Positions 17,656 through 27,086 are shown, counted from the stretch's first letter. The stretch: DNA of 64,000 bases from Haloarcula sebkhae (GCF_014647415.1 NZ_BMPD01000001.1:496001-560000); one strand, 5' to 3'. A program made the numbers and translations. The notes: generated from the letters alone by a model not told the origin.

Positions 17656-18615
17656 TCAGTCGACGTTCGGCTTCGGGAGGGCCACTTCCTCTCCATCCGC
17701 ATACACGGTCGGTTCCGTCAAAATCCCGTCCAGATGAATCGGCGCGTGGACATCGCCGCCCATCGCGTGGTCGTCGCCGATAGCGATGTGGACCGTGCCG
17801 CCGGCCTTCTCGTCCAAGAGAACGGAGCCGACGAGTTCGGTGACGGCGACGTTCGTTCCGATACCCAGCTCTGCGAGGTTGTACGCGTCCCGGCCAACCT
17901 CTTCGGCGGCGTCCTCGACCTGCGCGCGGATGTCGGGGTCGTCGATGTCCGTGACGTAGCCGTCCTCGACCTCGAAGGTGAGTTGCTTCCCGTCGAGTTT
18001 GCCGTGGGGGCGCATCGTCCCGTCGACGACAAGCGTGCCGTCGGCCGTCTCGGGAGCGAGGAACACCTCGCCGGCAGGGAGGTTCGACATCTCGCCGGCC
18101 TCGTGGACGATGCCGGTGTCCATGTGCCACTCGCGGGCACCGATGCCGAACGTGATATCGGTCCCCTGGGGTGACGTGACTCGAATTTCATCGGCGTCTT
18201 CGACCTGTGCCAGCACGTCCTCGCAGTGCTGTTCGATAAGATGGTAGTCGGCGTCTAACCCCATGAGAAACACGCCCTCGCTGATGCCGGGCAGGGTCGC
18301 AACGCGAGCGCCGGCCTCGTTGGCGTCGGTGCGGGCTTCGGTGTGGCTCAGGCTCTTGGTCGTCGGCGCGAGCACGACATCGGCGGTTTCCATCGCGCCG
18401 GCAACCGGTGCAGGCGGCTCCGCGCCATGTTGCTCACCCGGCGGGTAGCGTACGAAAACCGAGTCGTCGGTAATCTCTGCGGCGACACGATACAGCGCCT
18501 CGCCGATCGATTTCCGCTGGTCATCAGTGATGACCGCACACGATTCGTCGGGCTGGAGATTCAGGCACTGTTTGACAGCGGTCTCGGCGGGCACACGAAG
18601 CGACGAGTTGTCCAT
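17656..18615 (-). CDS. M29-type aminopeptidase
   Basis: 319 residues. The metal-site elements of M29 (thermophilic) aminopeptidases are visible in order: NLPAGEVFLAPE, AELGIGTN, GTVHIAIGDDHAMGG and HLDGI (HxD). The enzyme would remove N-terminal residues from peptides in the cytosol using two metal ions. The ATG at 18615 gives the expected family N-terminus; a longer frame begins at 18723. A TATA-like GTTATTC (minus strand) about 27 bases upstream supports leaderless initiation here. It is divergent from gapB. Confidence 0.83.
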   Translation of the reverse strand: MDNSSLRVPAETAVKQCLNLQPDESCAVITDDQRKSIGEALYRVAAEITDDSVFVRYPPGEQHGAEPPAPVAGAMETADVVLAPTTKSLSHTEARTDANEAGARVATLPGISEGVFLMGLDADYHLIEQHCEDVLAQVEDADEIRVTSPQGTDITFGIGAREWHMDTGIVHEAGEMSNLPAGEVFLAPETADGTLVVDGTMRPHGKLDGKQLTFEVEDGYVTDIDDPDIRAQVEDAAEEVGRDAYNLAELGIGTNVAVTELVGSVLLDEKAGGTVHIAIGDDHAMGGDVHAPIHLDGILTEPTVYADGEEVALPKPNVD

Positions 18616-18807
18616 ACAACTGACTGCGTACTCCGTCTGAATAACTCTTGATAGACTGCCGGCACAGGCCAGCGAAACACGCGACATCTCGGTGTTTTCT
18701 GGTAGTTCGTGATAAAAGTTCACAATATCCAGAGGTACAACTATCTGAGTTAATTTCTCCGTAAATTAATCACAAAGAATATACTCTCCCCGGAGATATG
18801 GACGTGT

Positions 18808-19872
18808 ATGCTCCACGTGGGCATCAACGGCTTCGGCACCATCGGGAAACGCGTCGCTGACGCGGTGCGTGTCCAGCCAGATATGACAGTCGCGGGCGTC
18901 GCAAAGCGCTCGCCGAACTTCGAGGCAACTATCGCAGACGACCGCGGCTACGACCTCTACGCCGCGGACGGCCGCGAACCGTTCGATGAAGCCGATCTCG
19001 CGACGGCCGGGACGGTCCATGACCTCATTGAAACGAGCGACGTGGTCGTCGACACCACGCCGAGTGGCGTCGGCGCGGCCAACGCGCCGTTATATGCCGA
19101 GCACGACACGCCAGCCATCTTCCAGGGTGGGGAGGACGCCGATGTGGCAGACGTGAGCTTCAATGCCCGCGCCAACTACGAGAAGGCAGTCGGGGCTGAC
19201 ACGGCTCGCGTCGTCTCCTGTAACACAACAGGCTTGTCACGCCTGCTCGCACCGCTCAGGGAATCATACGGCGTTGAAAAATCGCGTGTGACACTGGTAC
19301 GGCGCGGTGCCGACCCGGGCCAGACCGGTCGTGGCCCGATCAACGACACACTCCCCGACCCCGTCGAAATCCCCTCCCACCACGGTCCTGACGTCCAGAC
19401 GATTTTTCCCGACCTCGACATCGATACGATGGGCATGAAGGTCCCAACGACACAAATGCACACCCACAGCGTCAATGTCACGCTGGAAAGCGAACCCACC
19501 ACAGAGGAGGTCACAGCGCTGCTCGCCGACGAGTCGCGACTGTTCCTCATCCCGGAGACGCTCGGTATCGACGGCGCGGGGAAGCTCAAGGAGTACACCC
19601 GCGACGCCGGTCGCCCGCGCGGTGACGTGTGGGAGAACTGCATCTGGGCCGAATCCATCACCGTTGAGGGACGGGACCTCTACCTGTTCCAGGCGATCCA
19701 CCAGGAAGCCGATGTCGTGCCGGAGAACATCGATGCCGTTCGCGCGCTCTCGGAGCGGACCGCGAGCGCCGAAAAGAGTATTCGCCGGACCGACGAAGCC
19801 CTCGGCGTCGGTCGGGGACTTGTCGAACACGACGGCAGCCCACAGCGCGTCGACAGTCACGCCGACGACTGA
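18808..19872 (+). CDS. gapB: archaeal type II glyceraldehyde-3-phosphate dehydrogenase
   Basis: 354 residues. The Rossmann opening [19 protein letters not shown] and the active-site segment [13 protein letters not shown], with the nucleophilic cysteine, match archaeal GAPDH (type II). Phosphorylating GAPDH of this type serves gluconeogenesis in haloarchaea. A box at GAATATACT (18778-18786) lies about 28 bases before the ATG. Just upstream is the inverted repeat TTAATTT-N6-AAATTAA (18750-18769), and over the box lies TACT-N7-GAGAT (18782-18797), close to the motif reported for the sugar regulator TrmB. It converges with the phosphoesterase gene 3 bases away. Confidence 0.93.
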   Translation: MLHVGINGFGTIGKRVADAVRVQPDMTVAGVAKRSPNFEATIADDRGYDLYAADGREPFDEADLATAGTVHDLIETSDVVVDTTPSGVGAANAPLYAEHDTPAIFQGGEDADVADVSFNARANYEKAVGADTARVVSCNTTGLSRLLAPLRESYGVEKSRVTLVRRGADPGQTGRGPINDTLPDPVEIPSHHGPDVQTIFPDLDIDTMGMKVPTTQMHTHSVNVTLESEPTTEEVTALLADESRLFLIPETLGIDGAGKLKEYTRDAGRPRGDVWENCIWAESITVEGRDLYLFQAIHQEADVVPENIDAVRALSERTASAEKSIRRTDEALGVGRGLVEHDGSPQRVDSHADD

Positions 19873-19875
19873 TTC

Positions 19876-20367
19876 TCAACCCAGTTCGTGGAATTCGACC
19901 TCGCCGGTCTCCGTCGAGAGTGTCGCGACCGAGAACGGCTCGGGGGCCGGCGGAATCGAGATGCCACCGGGGTTGATTCGTACCGTGCCCGCGCGCTCCT
20001 CGTGCCCGCGTTCATGGGTGTGGCCGTGAAACACGTAGTCGTAGTTCCCGCATTCGACCAGCGCGTCGACGATCTCCCCGCTAGTCCCGTGATACACCGC
20101 GACGGCGCACCCGTCGATTGTTACCTCGCCCATCTCGCCGAAGTACGTCCCAAAGTCCTCCACGGTAGATTGGACCGCCCATTCACCGTCGTTGTTGCCG
20201 CGCACGGCGTAGAACGACCAGTCGCCGTCGAACGGAGTCACGGAGAACGGGGCGACGAAGTCGCCACAGTGGATGACCGCCTCACAGCCCGCGTCCGCGA
20301 ACGTCTCGACTGCGGCTTCGACCTGTGCGGCGTTGTCGTGCGTGTCGGAGACGATACCGATTTGCAT
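19876..20367 (-). CDS. YfcE/MJ0936-type metallophosphoesterase
   Basis: 163 residues from the ATG at 20367. The calcineurin-like motifs are all present: SDTHDN (about 7-12), HCGDFV, RGNNDG and FHGHTHERG. The length and spacing fit the YfcE/MJ0936 branch, which are cytosolic phosphodiesterases on unnatural or nucleotide substrates. The upstream extension to 20463 is not needed. It converges with gapB and is divergent from the small membrane protein gene at 20479. Confidence 0.9.
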   Translation of the reverse strand: MQIGIVSDTHDNAAQVEAAVETFADAGCEAVIHCGDFVAPFSVTPFDGDWSFYAVRGNNDGEWAVQSTVEDFGTYFGEMGEVTIDGCAVAVYHGTSGEIVDALVECGNYDYVFHGHTHERGHEERAGTVRINPGGISIPPAPEPFSVATLSTETGEVEFHELG

Positions 20368-20478
20368 ACCAGCGACTTTCAGCCGGTAGCGACTTGAACG
20401 TATGTCCCTCGACACTGGTGCGGACGTAGTCGTCACGCAGGCGCGATGCTTTTGTTTAGTCACCGCCTACGACGGCCG

Positions 20479-20733
20479 ATGGCACGGGGACTCATCGGGA
20501 CAATCGAGCTGATGGTTGCGGTCGTACTCGCCGCGCGGGTCACCCTCCTCGGCGTCGATAACCTCGCTCGCGGCCAGACGGCGATCGGTGCGGTCTTTCT
20601 GGGGTTAGCCACTGCCTTACTAGTCATCGAGTGGGTCGCTCCCTCCCCGACGGACATCCCCGGTGCAATCGCCGGCCGAGCGCGCAGCGCGCTCCCCGGC
20701 GGGAAGCCACCGGACGGCGGCGAGGACGACTAA
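20479..20733 (+). CDS. two-segment membrane protein (DUF7533-like)
   Basis: 84 residues from the ATG at 20479. Two membrane helices (about 8-24 and 36-54) are followed by a short cytosolic or extracellular tail ending [12 protein letters not shown] recall a haloarchaeal family DUF7533 with this shape, unverified. Its last four bases overlap the end of the convergent PIN-domain gene. The function is unknown. Confidence 0.65.
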   Translation: MARGLIGTIELMVAVVLAARVTLLGVDNLARGQTAIGAVFLGLATALLVIEWVAPSPTDIPGAIAGRARSALPGGKPPDGGEDD

Positions 20734-21404
20734 GTCTCGTCGCGCCAGCGGTCCGGGTCGCCCGCAGCGAGGTACTCCCGGAGCAGCGGCGGGAAGTTCC
20801 GGCCCTTGAGATACCGCAGTCCGAAGTCCTCCGCCCAGTTGATGATGCCCTGGTCCTCCGTAACAACGCCGGCCTCCAGTTCCTGTGCGAGTATCAGGAG
20901 GTCGAAGTCCTCGCGCGAGTCGAGCACACCCTGTCGGAGCGTGTCCCGGTATTCGTCACGCAGATCCGAGATGACCTTGTCCACCTCCGTCATATGGTCG
21001 TGTTCCTCGACCGTTTCGGCCCGCGACTCTTCCGCTTTCCTGACGGCCTTCTCCGAGACGCGCAGGCCACGGTCGACCCGCTCGGACATCTCGTCGATGA
21101 ACTCGTACACCAGATCCGCCGGAATCCGCACCTCGTGGTGGGCCGGCGACTTCGTGATGACCCACGTGTCCAGTTTCGTCAGCACCTCGTCGCTGATTGC
21201 CCGGTCTTCGAGCATCGTCGTCAGCTCAGCCTGAATTGACGGCGGCATGTAACAGGAGATGTTGTGGACCAGTTTCGCCTCCGAGATGAGGTCGAGCAGA
21301 TCCAGACAGGCTGCCTCCAGATCCTCGTCGTCGCCTCTGATTTCGGGGGTGAGAAACAGCGACGTGTCGAGGACGAACCGTTGTCTGAGCGGGCGGTCGA
21401 CCAT
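20730..21404 (-). CDS. RNA ligase partner protein (PIN-like domain)
   Basis: 224 residues from the ATG at 21404. The N-terminal [13 protein letters not shown] and the later [22 protein letters not shown] supply the acidic residues of a PIN-type nuclease fold. The overall pattern fits the family named RNA ligase partner, which accompanies Pab1020-type RNA ligases. The RNA ligase gene lies directly upstream in divergent orientation, 96 bases away, which supports the call. Whether the PIN active site is used on the ligase substrate is unknown. Confidence 0.85.
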   Translation of the reverse strand: MVDRPLRQRFVLDTSLFLTPEIRGDDEDLEAACLDLLDLISEAKLVHNISCYMPPSIQAELTTMLEDRAISDEVLTKLDTWVITKSPAHHEVRIPADLVYEFIDEMSERVDRGLRVSEKAVRKAEESRAETVEEHDHMTEVDKVISDLRDEYRDTLRQGVLDSREDFDLLILAQELEAGVVTEDQGIINWAEDFGLRYLKGRNFPPLLREYLAAGDPDRWRDET

Positions 21405-21500
21405 ACTGGCGCTACGATAGCCTGCCACTAATGCTCTCTGACAGGTACGGGAGTGACACGCGCCAGCAGTATTTTAGTTTCATGTCAACAAGAACCACGC

Positions 21501-22613
21501 ATGTCGAGAGACTGGGGGTCGCTGTTCGATGTCGACACCGACCCCGAGGACCTGCTGGAACACTTCGATACCGAGTGGTTCCGTGGACAGCGGTACCGGC
21601 ATCTCAGCGACGAGCGCCACGGCATCGAACGCGGAACGGCGCTCGTCGACGACGTGGTCGTTCGTGGCTATCCATCGATGCCACGCGCGCTCGTCCTCGA
21701 ATCGGCGATTCGGGAGACATTCGACGGTCCCGTCGCCATCGAGGAGAAACTCAACGGCTACAACGTCAGAGTTGCGCGGATCGACGGCGATCTCCTGGCG
21801 TTCACCCGAAGCGGGTTCGTCTGTCCCTACACCACGCGGAAGGTGGAAGCGTTGCTAGACGCCGAGGCGTTCTTCGACGAGCACCCCGAGCAGATGCTGT
21901 GTGGCGAACTCGTCGGGCCAGAGAACCCCTACACAGACCACGACTACAGCGAGATCGATGAGGTCGGGTTCTACGTGTTCGGGATCCGCCACCGCGAGAG
22001 CGGGACGCCGATGGGTGTGGAGCGGCGACTCGACCAGTGTGTGACGTACGGCCTCGACAGCGTCGACCACTACGGGACGTTCACACCGACGGCGGCCGTC
22101 GACGCCGCACGCGAGCGAATCGACGATCTGAACGCTCGCGGACGGGAGGGGGTGGTCCTGAAATCGACAGACGGCGAGACGGCGCTGAAGTACACGACGA
22201 GCGCGATCCACCGAGCCGACCTCGAACACGCGTTCGAACTACCCTTCGACTACGGGCGAGACTTCGTCTTCACGCGCGTCATGCGGGAGGCCTTTCAGGC
22301 CGTCGAGCGCGGCGAATCGGCAGCGGCCGTCCGCGAGCGAGCACAGGCCCTTGGCGAGGCTATCCTCCAGCCTGCGGTCGAAACGATACGGGCGGTAGAC
22401 GCGGGCGACCCGGTCGGCGAAACACATACCGTTCGCGGCGACCCGAGAACCATCGACGACTTGCTGTCGTACTTCCGCGAGCAGGGGCTGGAACTCCACG
22501 TCGAACACGACGAGACAGTTGGCGAGCAGCGGGCCGTCACGTTTACTAAGATCGCCCAGTCGACGCGTGACAAGACGAGGTACTACCTAGAGGGTGGGAC
22601 AATCGACGAGTGA
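21501..22613 (+). CDS. Pab1020-type ATP-dependent RNA ligase
   Basis: 370 residues from the ATG at 21501. The nucleotidyltransferase motif I is IEEKLNGYNVRVARI, with the adenylated lysine in KLNG (about 84-87). Downstream are the motif III-like region VGFYVFGIRHRE and motif IV/V, REGVVLKSTDGETALKYTT. The C-terminal helical part ends KTRYYLEGGTIDE. It joins RNA ends through an AMP intermediate, and homologues can form circular RNAs. The divergent PIN partner gene supports this subfamily. The box region lies in the 96-base intergenic stretch. Confidence 0.9.
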   Translation: MSRDWGSLFDVDTDPEDLLEHFDTEWFRGQRYRHLSDERHGIERGTALVDDVVVRGYPSMPRALVLESAIRETFDGPVAIEEKLNGYNVRVARIDGDLLAFTRSGFVCPYTTRKVEALLDAEAFFDEHPEQMLCGELVGPENPYTDHDYSEIDEVGFYVFGIRHRESGTPMGVERRLDQCVTYGLDSVDHYGTFTPTAAVDAARERIDDLNARGREGVVLKSTDGETALKYTTSAIHRADLEHAFELPFDYGRDFVFTRVMREAFQAVERGESAAAVRERAQALGEAILQPAVETIRAVDAGDPVGETHTVRGDPRTIDDLLSYFREQGLELHVEHDETVGEQRAVTFTKIAQSTRDKTRYYLEGGTIDE

Positions 22614-22627
22614 GAGAATCGCCTGCG

Positions 22628-24469
22628 TCAGTCGGCCGCGAGGGTCTCGCTGGCGTCGTCAAGCAGTTGCTCGATGGAGCGGTCACTCGGCTCGTTCTCT
22701 AACAACACGTCGATTGGGAGCGTCGGCGCGCCGTCGACGAGGTTCTCAAGCAGAACAAGCCGTTCGCGGGCCCGGGACATCCCGACGTAGAACACGCGCC
22801 GTTCGTTGTCGGTCAGCGTCGGGATGGGACTGGTGTGTTTCGTGAACTCGTCCATACCAGGGACCTCGATACCCTGCTGGTCGACCGTGGCGGCCATCTG
22901 CTCAACGACCTTCTCGGTGAGGTCGGTCGCGACGAACACGTGGTCGGCCTCGCGACCTTTGGCGGAGTGGATCGTCCCCACGCGGACGCGGTCGGCGTCC
23001 ATCCCGGTGTAGTCGCCGGTGAAGTACGCGTCGACGGTCCGCTCCTGGAAGTTAGTCACCTTCCGGAGCATATCGCCCGCCGAGGCCGCGTCGGGGAGGA
23101 ACGGCACGTGCTCCCGGACCACGTCGGGTTCGATCTCGATGTCGGCGATATCCTCGTCCTCGTGGGACTCGTCGATCTCCTCAAGTGCGTCGAAGAGGTC
23201 GTCGCGTTCGCCTGTGCCGAAGGCAGAGTCAACGAGCATGTCGGCAAGGCGGCGTGCTTCGAGCACCGTGAGCGGTTCGTCAGCTTCGACAGCTTCGAGC
23301 CCGTTGACGTACTGGGTGAGCCGGTCGGTCCACATCCGCTGGTCGGTGAGACAGGAGAATGGGATCCCGTTGTCGATGAACTCGTCGATGAACTGGAACA
23401 TCTGGTAGCGGGCCCGGAACAGCACCATCACCGTCTCGTCGGACTGCTCGATGGTCCGCGTGACGTTCCGGGAGAGGTCGAACATCGAGGGGTTCTGAAC
23501 CGCCTCGACGCGGCCGCCCTCTTTGCGCGGATTGAGGTCTTTCTCCTGACGCTTCTCGATGTGGCGAACCTCGCGGTTGACGACGTTCAGGATACGCGAG
23601 GGGAGACGGTAAGAGTTCGGCAGAACCTCGTCCTGAGTGACGACCTCCTCGAGCAGGAGGTCGGGGTCAGCGCCCTGCCAGGCGTAGACGACCTGGTCGT
23701 CGTCGCCGGCGATGAGGACCCGTTCCATGTGGGGTTTCCACTCGTCGTACACGTCGTACTGCAGCGTCGTGATGTCCTGAAACTCGTCGATGATGAGGTA
23801 GTCGACGTTGGGGAGCAGCGAGCGCTGGGCGACCCGTTCGAGCATGTCGGCAAAGCCGGTCAGGTCGTTCTCGCCTTTGTACGTGCGCCAGCCACGAATG
23901 GCGCTTGGCACGTCGATGCGGTCGTCGTCGGTCGGCCAAGTCGGCGTGTACTTGTTGCCGGTCTGTGCGTTGTCGTCGATCTCCGGCGGCAGTCGGACCT
24001 CTTCGTCGTCCCACTTGAACGGAACGTCGTACCAATCGGCCACGTCACGGCGGGTCCGCTGGAGCCACTGACTCGTCGCGATGATCTTGTTCCCGATGGT
24101 GGTCGAACGGGCCGACCGGCGTCGGGAGCCTTCGTACTCGTCCTCGTATTCGATACCGAACTCCTCGCAGAAGGCCTCCTTGTCGTCCTCACCGACGACA
24201 TCACCGCGGGAGAGGTTCAGCAGTTCGTACGCCTTCGCGTGCATCGTACAGACGTTTCCGCGGAGAGCACGAGGGGACAGGCCGAGTCGGTCCGCAAGTC
24301 GCTCACGGATCTCGGCGGCCGCCGCACGCGTGTACGAGACAACCAGTACATCACGGAAATCGACGTCGTCGTCTTCCAGCAGTTCGTCGACGCGGTCGAG
24401 CAGCGCCGTCGTCTTCCCGCTACCGGGCCCACCGAACAGGCGGACAACCTCGGTGGTCGAATCAGTCAT
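22628..24469 (-). CDS. UvrD/Rep-type superfamily 1 helicase
   Basis: 613 residues. Motif I is LFGGPGSGKTTALL (about 11-24), motif Ia VVSYTRAAAAEIRERL, motif II LIIDEFQDITTLQ, motif III AGDDDQVVYAWQGAD, motif IV SYRLPSRIL, motif V VGTIHSAKGREADHVFVA and motif VI RRVFYVGMSRARERLVLL. The set is complete, so an active 3'-5' DNA helicase is expected. It is shorter than bacterial UvrD and lacks the large 2B insertion. It converges with the RNA ligase gene (14-base gap). A role in repair or recombination is inferred. Confidence 0.92.
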   Translation of the reverse strand: MTDSTTEVVRLFGGPGSGKTTALLDRVDELLEDDDVDFRDVLVVSYTRAAAAEIRERLADRLGLSPRALRGNVCTMHAKAYELLNLSRGDVVGEDDKEAFCEEFGIEYEDEYEGSRRRSARSTTIGNKIIATSQWLQRTRRDVADWYDVPFKWDDEEVRLPPEIDDNAQTGNKYTPTWPTDDDRIDVPSAIRGWRTYKGENDLTGFADMLERVAQRSLLPNVDYLIIDEFQDITTLQYDVYDEWKPHMERVLIAGDDDQVVYAWQGADPDLLLEEVVTQDEVLPNSYRLPSRILNVVNREVRHIEKRQEKDLNPRKEGGRVEAVQNPSMFDLSRNVTRTIEQSDETVMVLFRARYQMFQFIDEFIDNGIPFSCLTDQRMWTDRLTQYVNGLEAVEADEPLTVLEARRLADMLVDSAFGTGERDDLFDALEEIDESHEDEDIADIEIEPDVVREHVPFLPDAASAGDMLRKVTNFQERTVDAYFTGDYTGMDADRVRVGTIHSAKGREADHVFVATDLTEKVVEQMAATVDQQGIEVPGMDEFTKHTSPIPTLTDNERRVFYVGMSRARERLVLLENLVDGAPTLPIDVLLENEPSDRSIEQLLDDASETLAAD

Positions 24470-24550
24470 TGAACATGTAGTGGGACCGCGGCCAAATAAA
24501 CAACGTGCTTTACTGGGACGACAACTGACGGGCGCACCCGAACGGATTTC

Positions 24551-24850
24551 TCATCGGTACAGCGACACGTACAGCATCGCGAATCCGATGATGAATGGGA
24601 TTGTCTCCGCCATCTGGAAGAACACGCGAACGATGGCACCGGTCTCACCGGCGCTCAGTTGCGTGATGACGCTGGATATAGCAACGCCCATACTGATGAA
24701 TGCAAAACCGACGAACGCGTACTGGAGGCGTTCCGACGGGCGTTTCCGGTAGGCCTGAAAGCTAATCAGGGTGATACCGAGCGTCAGCCCGAACACAACC
24801 ATCCGCATCAGAATAAGCGCGCCACGGGCGATGGTCACGCCAGTCGTCAT
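24551..24850 (-). CDS. three-segment membrane protein (DUF7521-like) in an ArsR operon
   Basis: 99 residues with three membrane helices (about 6-28, 43-64 and 73-95). It follows the ArsR-type gene on the same strand with a 28-base gap. I recall haloarchaeal proteins of this shape next to HTH regulators as DUF7521, unverified. It may sense a membrane signal for the regulator or be its target; neither can be shown here. Confidence 0.7.
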   Translation of the reverse strand: MTTGVTIARGALILMRMVVFGLTLGITLISFQAYRKRPSERLQYAFVGFAFISMGVAISSVITQLSAGETGAIVRVFFQMAETIPFIIGFAMLYVSLYR

Positions 24851-24878
24851 GCGGTCACCCGTTCACTGGTCGGCACGC

Positions 24879-25229
24879 TCATTCCGGGTTCAGCTCGTCC
24901 CAGAGCTGACTGAACCGGTCCGGGAGGTTTTCCTCCCGGTAGATGCGTACTTTGTACTCCTCGTCTTCGAGCGAGATGACCGTCGACTCGAAGTTGGACT
25001 CGTACACCTTGTAGTGGTTTCCGTCCTCGGCGACGAGCGTCCGGTCGGTGACGAGGTCGTACTCGTCGAGCAGTTCGATACGTCGATACACCGTCGGCAA
25101 CGAGAGGTCGCACTCCTCTGCGAGTTCCTTCGCCGACTGCGGCTCTCGACTGATTGCGGCGAGCACACGGCGCGCGTGCTGGTCGCCGATCGTATCGAGA
25201 ATCTCCTCGATGCTCTGTTCCTCAGCCAC
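24879..25229 (-). CDS. ArsR-like winged-helix transcriptional regulator
   Basis: 116 residues. The winged helix covers about 8-70: HARRVLAAISREPQSAKELA, then the recognition helix LSLPTVYRRIELLDEYDLV. The C-terminal half is an acidic dimerisation-type tail. No metal-binding cysteine pattern is visible, so a metal-sensing role is unlikely. It heads an operon with a three-segment membrane protein. Its own promoter faces that of the PadR-like gene across about 130 AT-rich bases. Confidence 0.85.
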   Translation of the reverse strand: MAEEQSIEEILDTIGDQHARRVLAAISREPQSAKELAEECDLSLPTVYRRIELLDEYDLVTDRTLVAEDGNHYKVYESNFESTVISLEDEEYKVRIYREENLPDRFSQLWDELNPE

Positions 25230-25361
25230 TACCCCAAGATTCGCGTCGTATTATATAAGCGTTTTCGAGCACTGTGGTGGTTTCACGCTCAGAAAACACT
25301 GCCCCGTTTATATCATGATAGCCATTGTAGCACTCACTGCGGATTGCGTTCAGGTGAGACG

Positions 25362-25859
25362 ATGTCCGGAGACAACCTCCGTCGCGTGACGACGGGCAAG
25401 CTGCAGGGCCAGAACGCCGACGAGCAAGTGACCCCTCTCGGCGAGACAGAGCGCCCGGAATCGCATGACCCACCCAGTCGTGACGCCATCACGGAGTCGC
25501 TGTTGGATCCGGTCATTGACGATGTCGTCGACGGCGAGACCGCGGTCGATGACGGCCTGGTCACACAGAGTCTGGAAGAGATCCTACTGGCGATGATCGC
25601 AGTCGCCGATGGTGGTACCCACGGGACCGGACTGATGGAGGAACTGGAAGCCCAGTTCGGTGCCGAACTGAGTCCGGGGACAGTGTATCCCCGACTGCAC
25701 GAGTTAGAAGCGGATGGCACGCTCCAGATGCACGAACTCGTTCAGACGAAACAGTACGGAATTGCGGACGACGCGGCTGCAAAAGAGCAGATTGCGACGT
25801 CCGCGTACCAACATCTCGCGCTCGGGCTGTTCCTCCATGCGTCGCTCGATGCGCTGTAA
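25362..25859 (+). CDS. PadR-like transcriptional regulator
   Basis: 165 residues from the ATG at 25362. An N-terminal region of about 65 residues is acidic and unstructured-looking. The PadR winged helix follows: LEEILLAMIAVADGGTHGTG (about 67-86), then LSPGTVYPRLHELEADGTL (about 100-118). The C-terminal helix (YQHLALGLFLHASLDAL) probably dimerises. PadR proteins are repressors that answer to small molecules. A pair of direct repeats with possible stem-loops begins 11 bases after its stop. Confidence 0.83.
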   Translation: MSGDNLRRVTTGKLQGQNADEQVTPLGETERPESHDPPSRDAITESLLDPVIDDVVDGETAVDDGLVTQSLEEILLAMIAVADGGTHGTGLMEELEAQFGAELSPGTVYPRLHELEADGTLQMHELVQTKQYGIADDAAAKEQIATSAYQHLALGLFLHASLDAL

Positions 25860-25870
25860 CCACCGTAGAC

Positions 25871-25954
25871 CGGTCAGTCCACCGACACACTACCCCCCAA
25901 TTGTCGGCTACGAACCGGTCGGCCCGCCGACACATCACCCCCCAACCGTCGGCT
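25871..25954. repeat. two 39-base imperfect direct repeats with 45-base period
   Basis: Copies at 25871-25909 and 25916-25954 agree at 32 of 39 positions. Each contains CCGACACA, a CACCCCCCAA-type core and a closing GTCGG. The ends CCGACA and TGTCGG in copy 1 are complementary, as are CCGAC and GTCGG in copy 2, so each copy could fold into a hairpin with a C-rich loop. They lie just after the PadR-like gene in a stretch (25860-26135) without a credible gene. Confidence 0.7.
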
Positions 25955-26135
25955 GGCCACGTAGCGACTCCCCACTTCCTTTGTGCACAACGTGATACAG
26001 TCCCGACTGTCTGTGCCGCTGCTGTCCCGACAACAGACGTAGCGGGACACAGCCCGCAGAGAGTGAACTGTCGGTTCTGCGGGTCAGTACCACCGCTTCC
26101 GGATGAAAGGTGGAAGACCGAAAAGCGGAGTATCC

Positions 26136-26315
26136 TTACCGTACCGGTGTCCAGCCACACACCGAGCACTGTGCCGCTGTCGACTCATGAAGACCGCCGC
26201 AATCAGGGCACTGCTTCTTGTTATAGCTCTCTTCCCAACCACTCTGGTCCACGTCGTGGCCACGCTGGGAGAGGAACTCGTCGAACATATCGTCACTACT
26301 CGGTGCGGACGCCAT
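26136..26315 (-). CDS. HVO_0416-type small zinc-finger protein
   Basis: 59 residues from the ATG at 26315. The C-terminal half has QCPDCGGLHESTAAQC and CSVCGWTPVR, so two CPxCG-type knuckles form one zinc ribbon. The N-terminal half is acidic (SDDMFDEFLSQRGHDVD). Small proteins of this type are common in haloarchaea and some affect motility or biofilm; this one looks closest to HVO_0416. A TATA-like stretch lies about 27 bases upstream on the minus strand. Confidence 0.75.
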   Translation of the reverse strand: MASAPSSDDMFDEFLSQRGHDVDQSGWEESYNKKQCPDCGGLHESTAAQCSVCGWTPVR

Positions 26316-26513
26316 ACATGATATGGTATAGCACATCAGTATATAGGTTTAATGGTATTGTGAAACATTGCCATAAGTAACGACACACCGCGTGCGACGA
26401 GACGACCAGTCACAGCGAGCAGTGCCACTCAGGAACCGTACGACCAGCAGACAGCGCTAGATGAGCAGTCGTTCAGACAGTGCGCTGGACTCGATCGTGT
26501 CCGGTACCACCCG

Positions 26514-27086
26514 TTAGCTGTCGGTCTCAACCGGGTGGGTGTAGTCAACGGTGATGCGGGTGCTTGCGATGAGTGCGTTCGCGATGGTCTCTGACGCTTC
26601 TTCCTGCTCGGTTCCACCTTCGATAGATAGTTTCTCGCCGAGTGCGTACACCTGAAACCGATGTTCATAGGGCTGTCCGGCTGGTGGACACGGCGGTTCA
26701 TACCCCGGCTCGTTGGGGGGCTGCGTTCCCTGTCGAGCGCCGCCGAGCGTATCGAGGGTCGGCTCGCGCGGGAGTCCGGCCGGAATCCGCTCCGTCTCCG
26801 GGGGGACGTTCCACAGCGTCCAGAACACCGGCTGGCTGAACACGCCACCGTCGTACTCGGCTGTGACGGCAAGCGCTGCCGTCGGCTCCGGGACACGCTC
26901 GATGACGAAGGGCGGCGACACGCCATCGCCGCCACAGGTGAACCGGGCCGGAAGCTCGTCTCCGGAACTGAACGCGGGGCTCGACACGTCGAAAGTCGAT
27001 GCTGTGTCGTCCGACTGCCCGGTACAGCCCGCGCTCCCGACCAGTGCTGACACCCCGAGCGTCTGGACGAAGTGGCGACGGCGCAT
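26514..27086 (-). CDS. YbhB/YbcL (PEBP)-family lipoprotein
   Basis: 190 residues from the ATG at 27086. The N-terminus MRRRHFVQTLGVSALVGSAGC has a twin-arginine-like start and a lipobox ending in Cys, so an exported, lipid-anchored protein is likely. The body carries PEBP elements: FTCGGDGVSPPFVIERVP, FWTLWNVPPETERIP and PYEHRFQVYAL. The ligand is unknown. It is divergent from the nitric oxide reductase gene, 174 bases away. Confidence 0.87.
   Translation of the reverse strand: MRRRHFVQTLGVSALVGSAGCTGQSDDTASTFDVSSPAFSSGDELPARFTCGGDGVSPPFVIERVPEPTAALAVTAEYDGGVFSQPVFWTLWNVPPETERIPAGLPREPTLDTLGGARQGTQPPNEPGYEPPCPPAGQPYEHRFQVYALGEKLSIEGGTEQEEASETIANALIASTRITVDYTHPVETDS

Noticed and set aside
22835-24472. 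545-codon open frame opposite the UvrD-type helicase
   Set aside because: The helicase frame on the other strand has all seven motifs; this frame is its antisense shadow with no recognisable domain.
25561-26169. 202-codon minus-strand frame over the PadR gene and the repeats
   Set aside because: It covers the PadR gene in antisense and then the tandem repeats; the repeated peptide arises from the DNA repeats and has no protein features.
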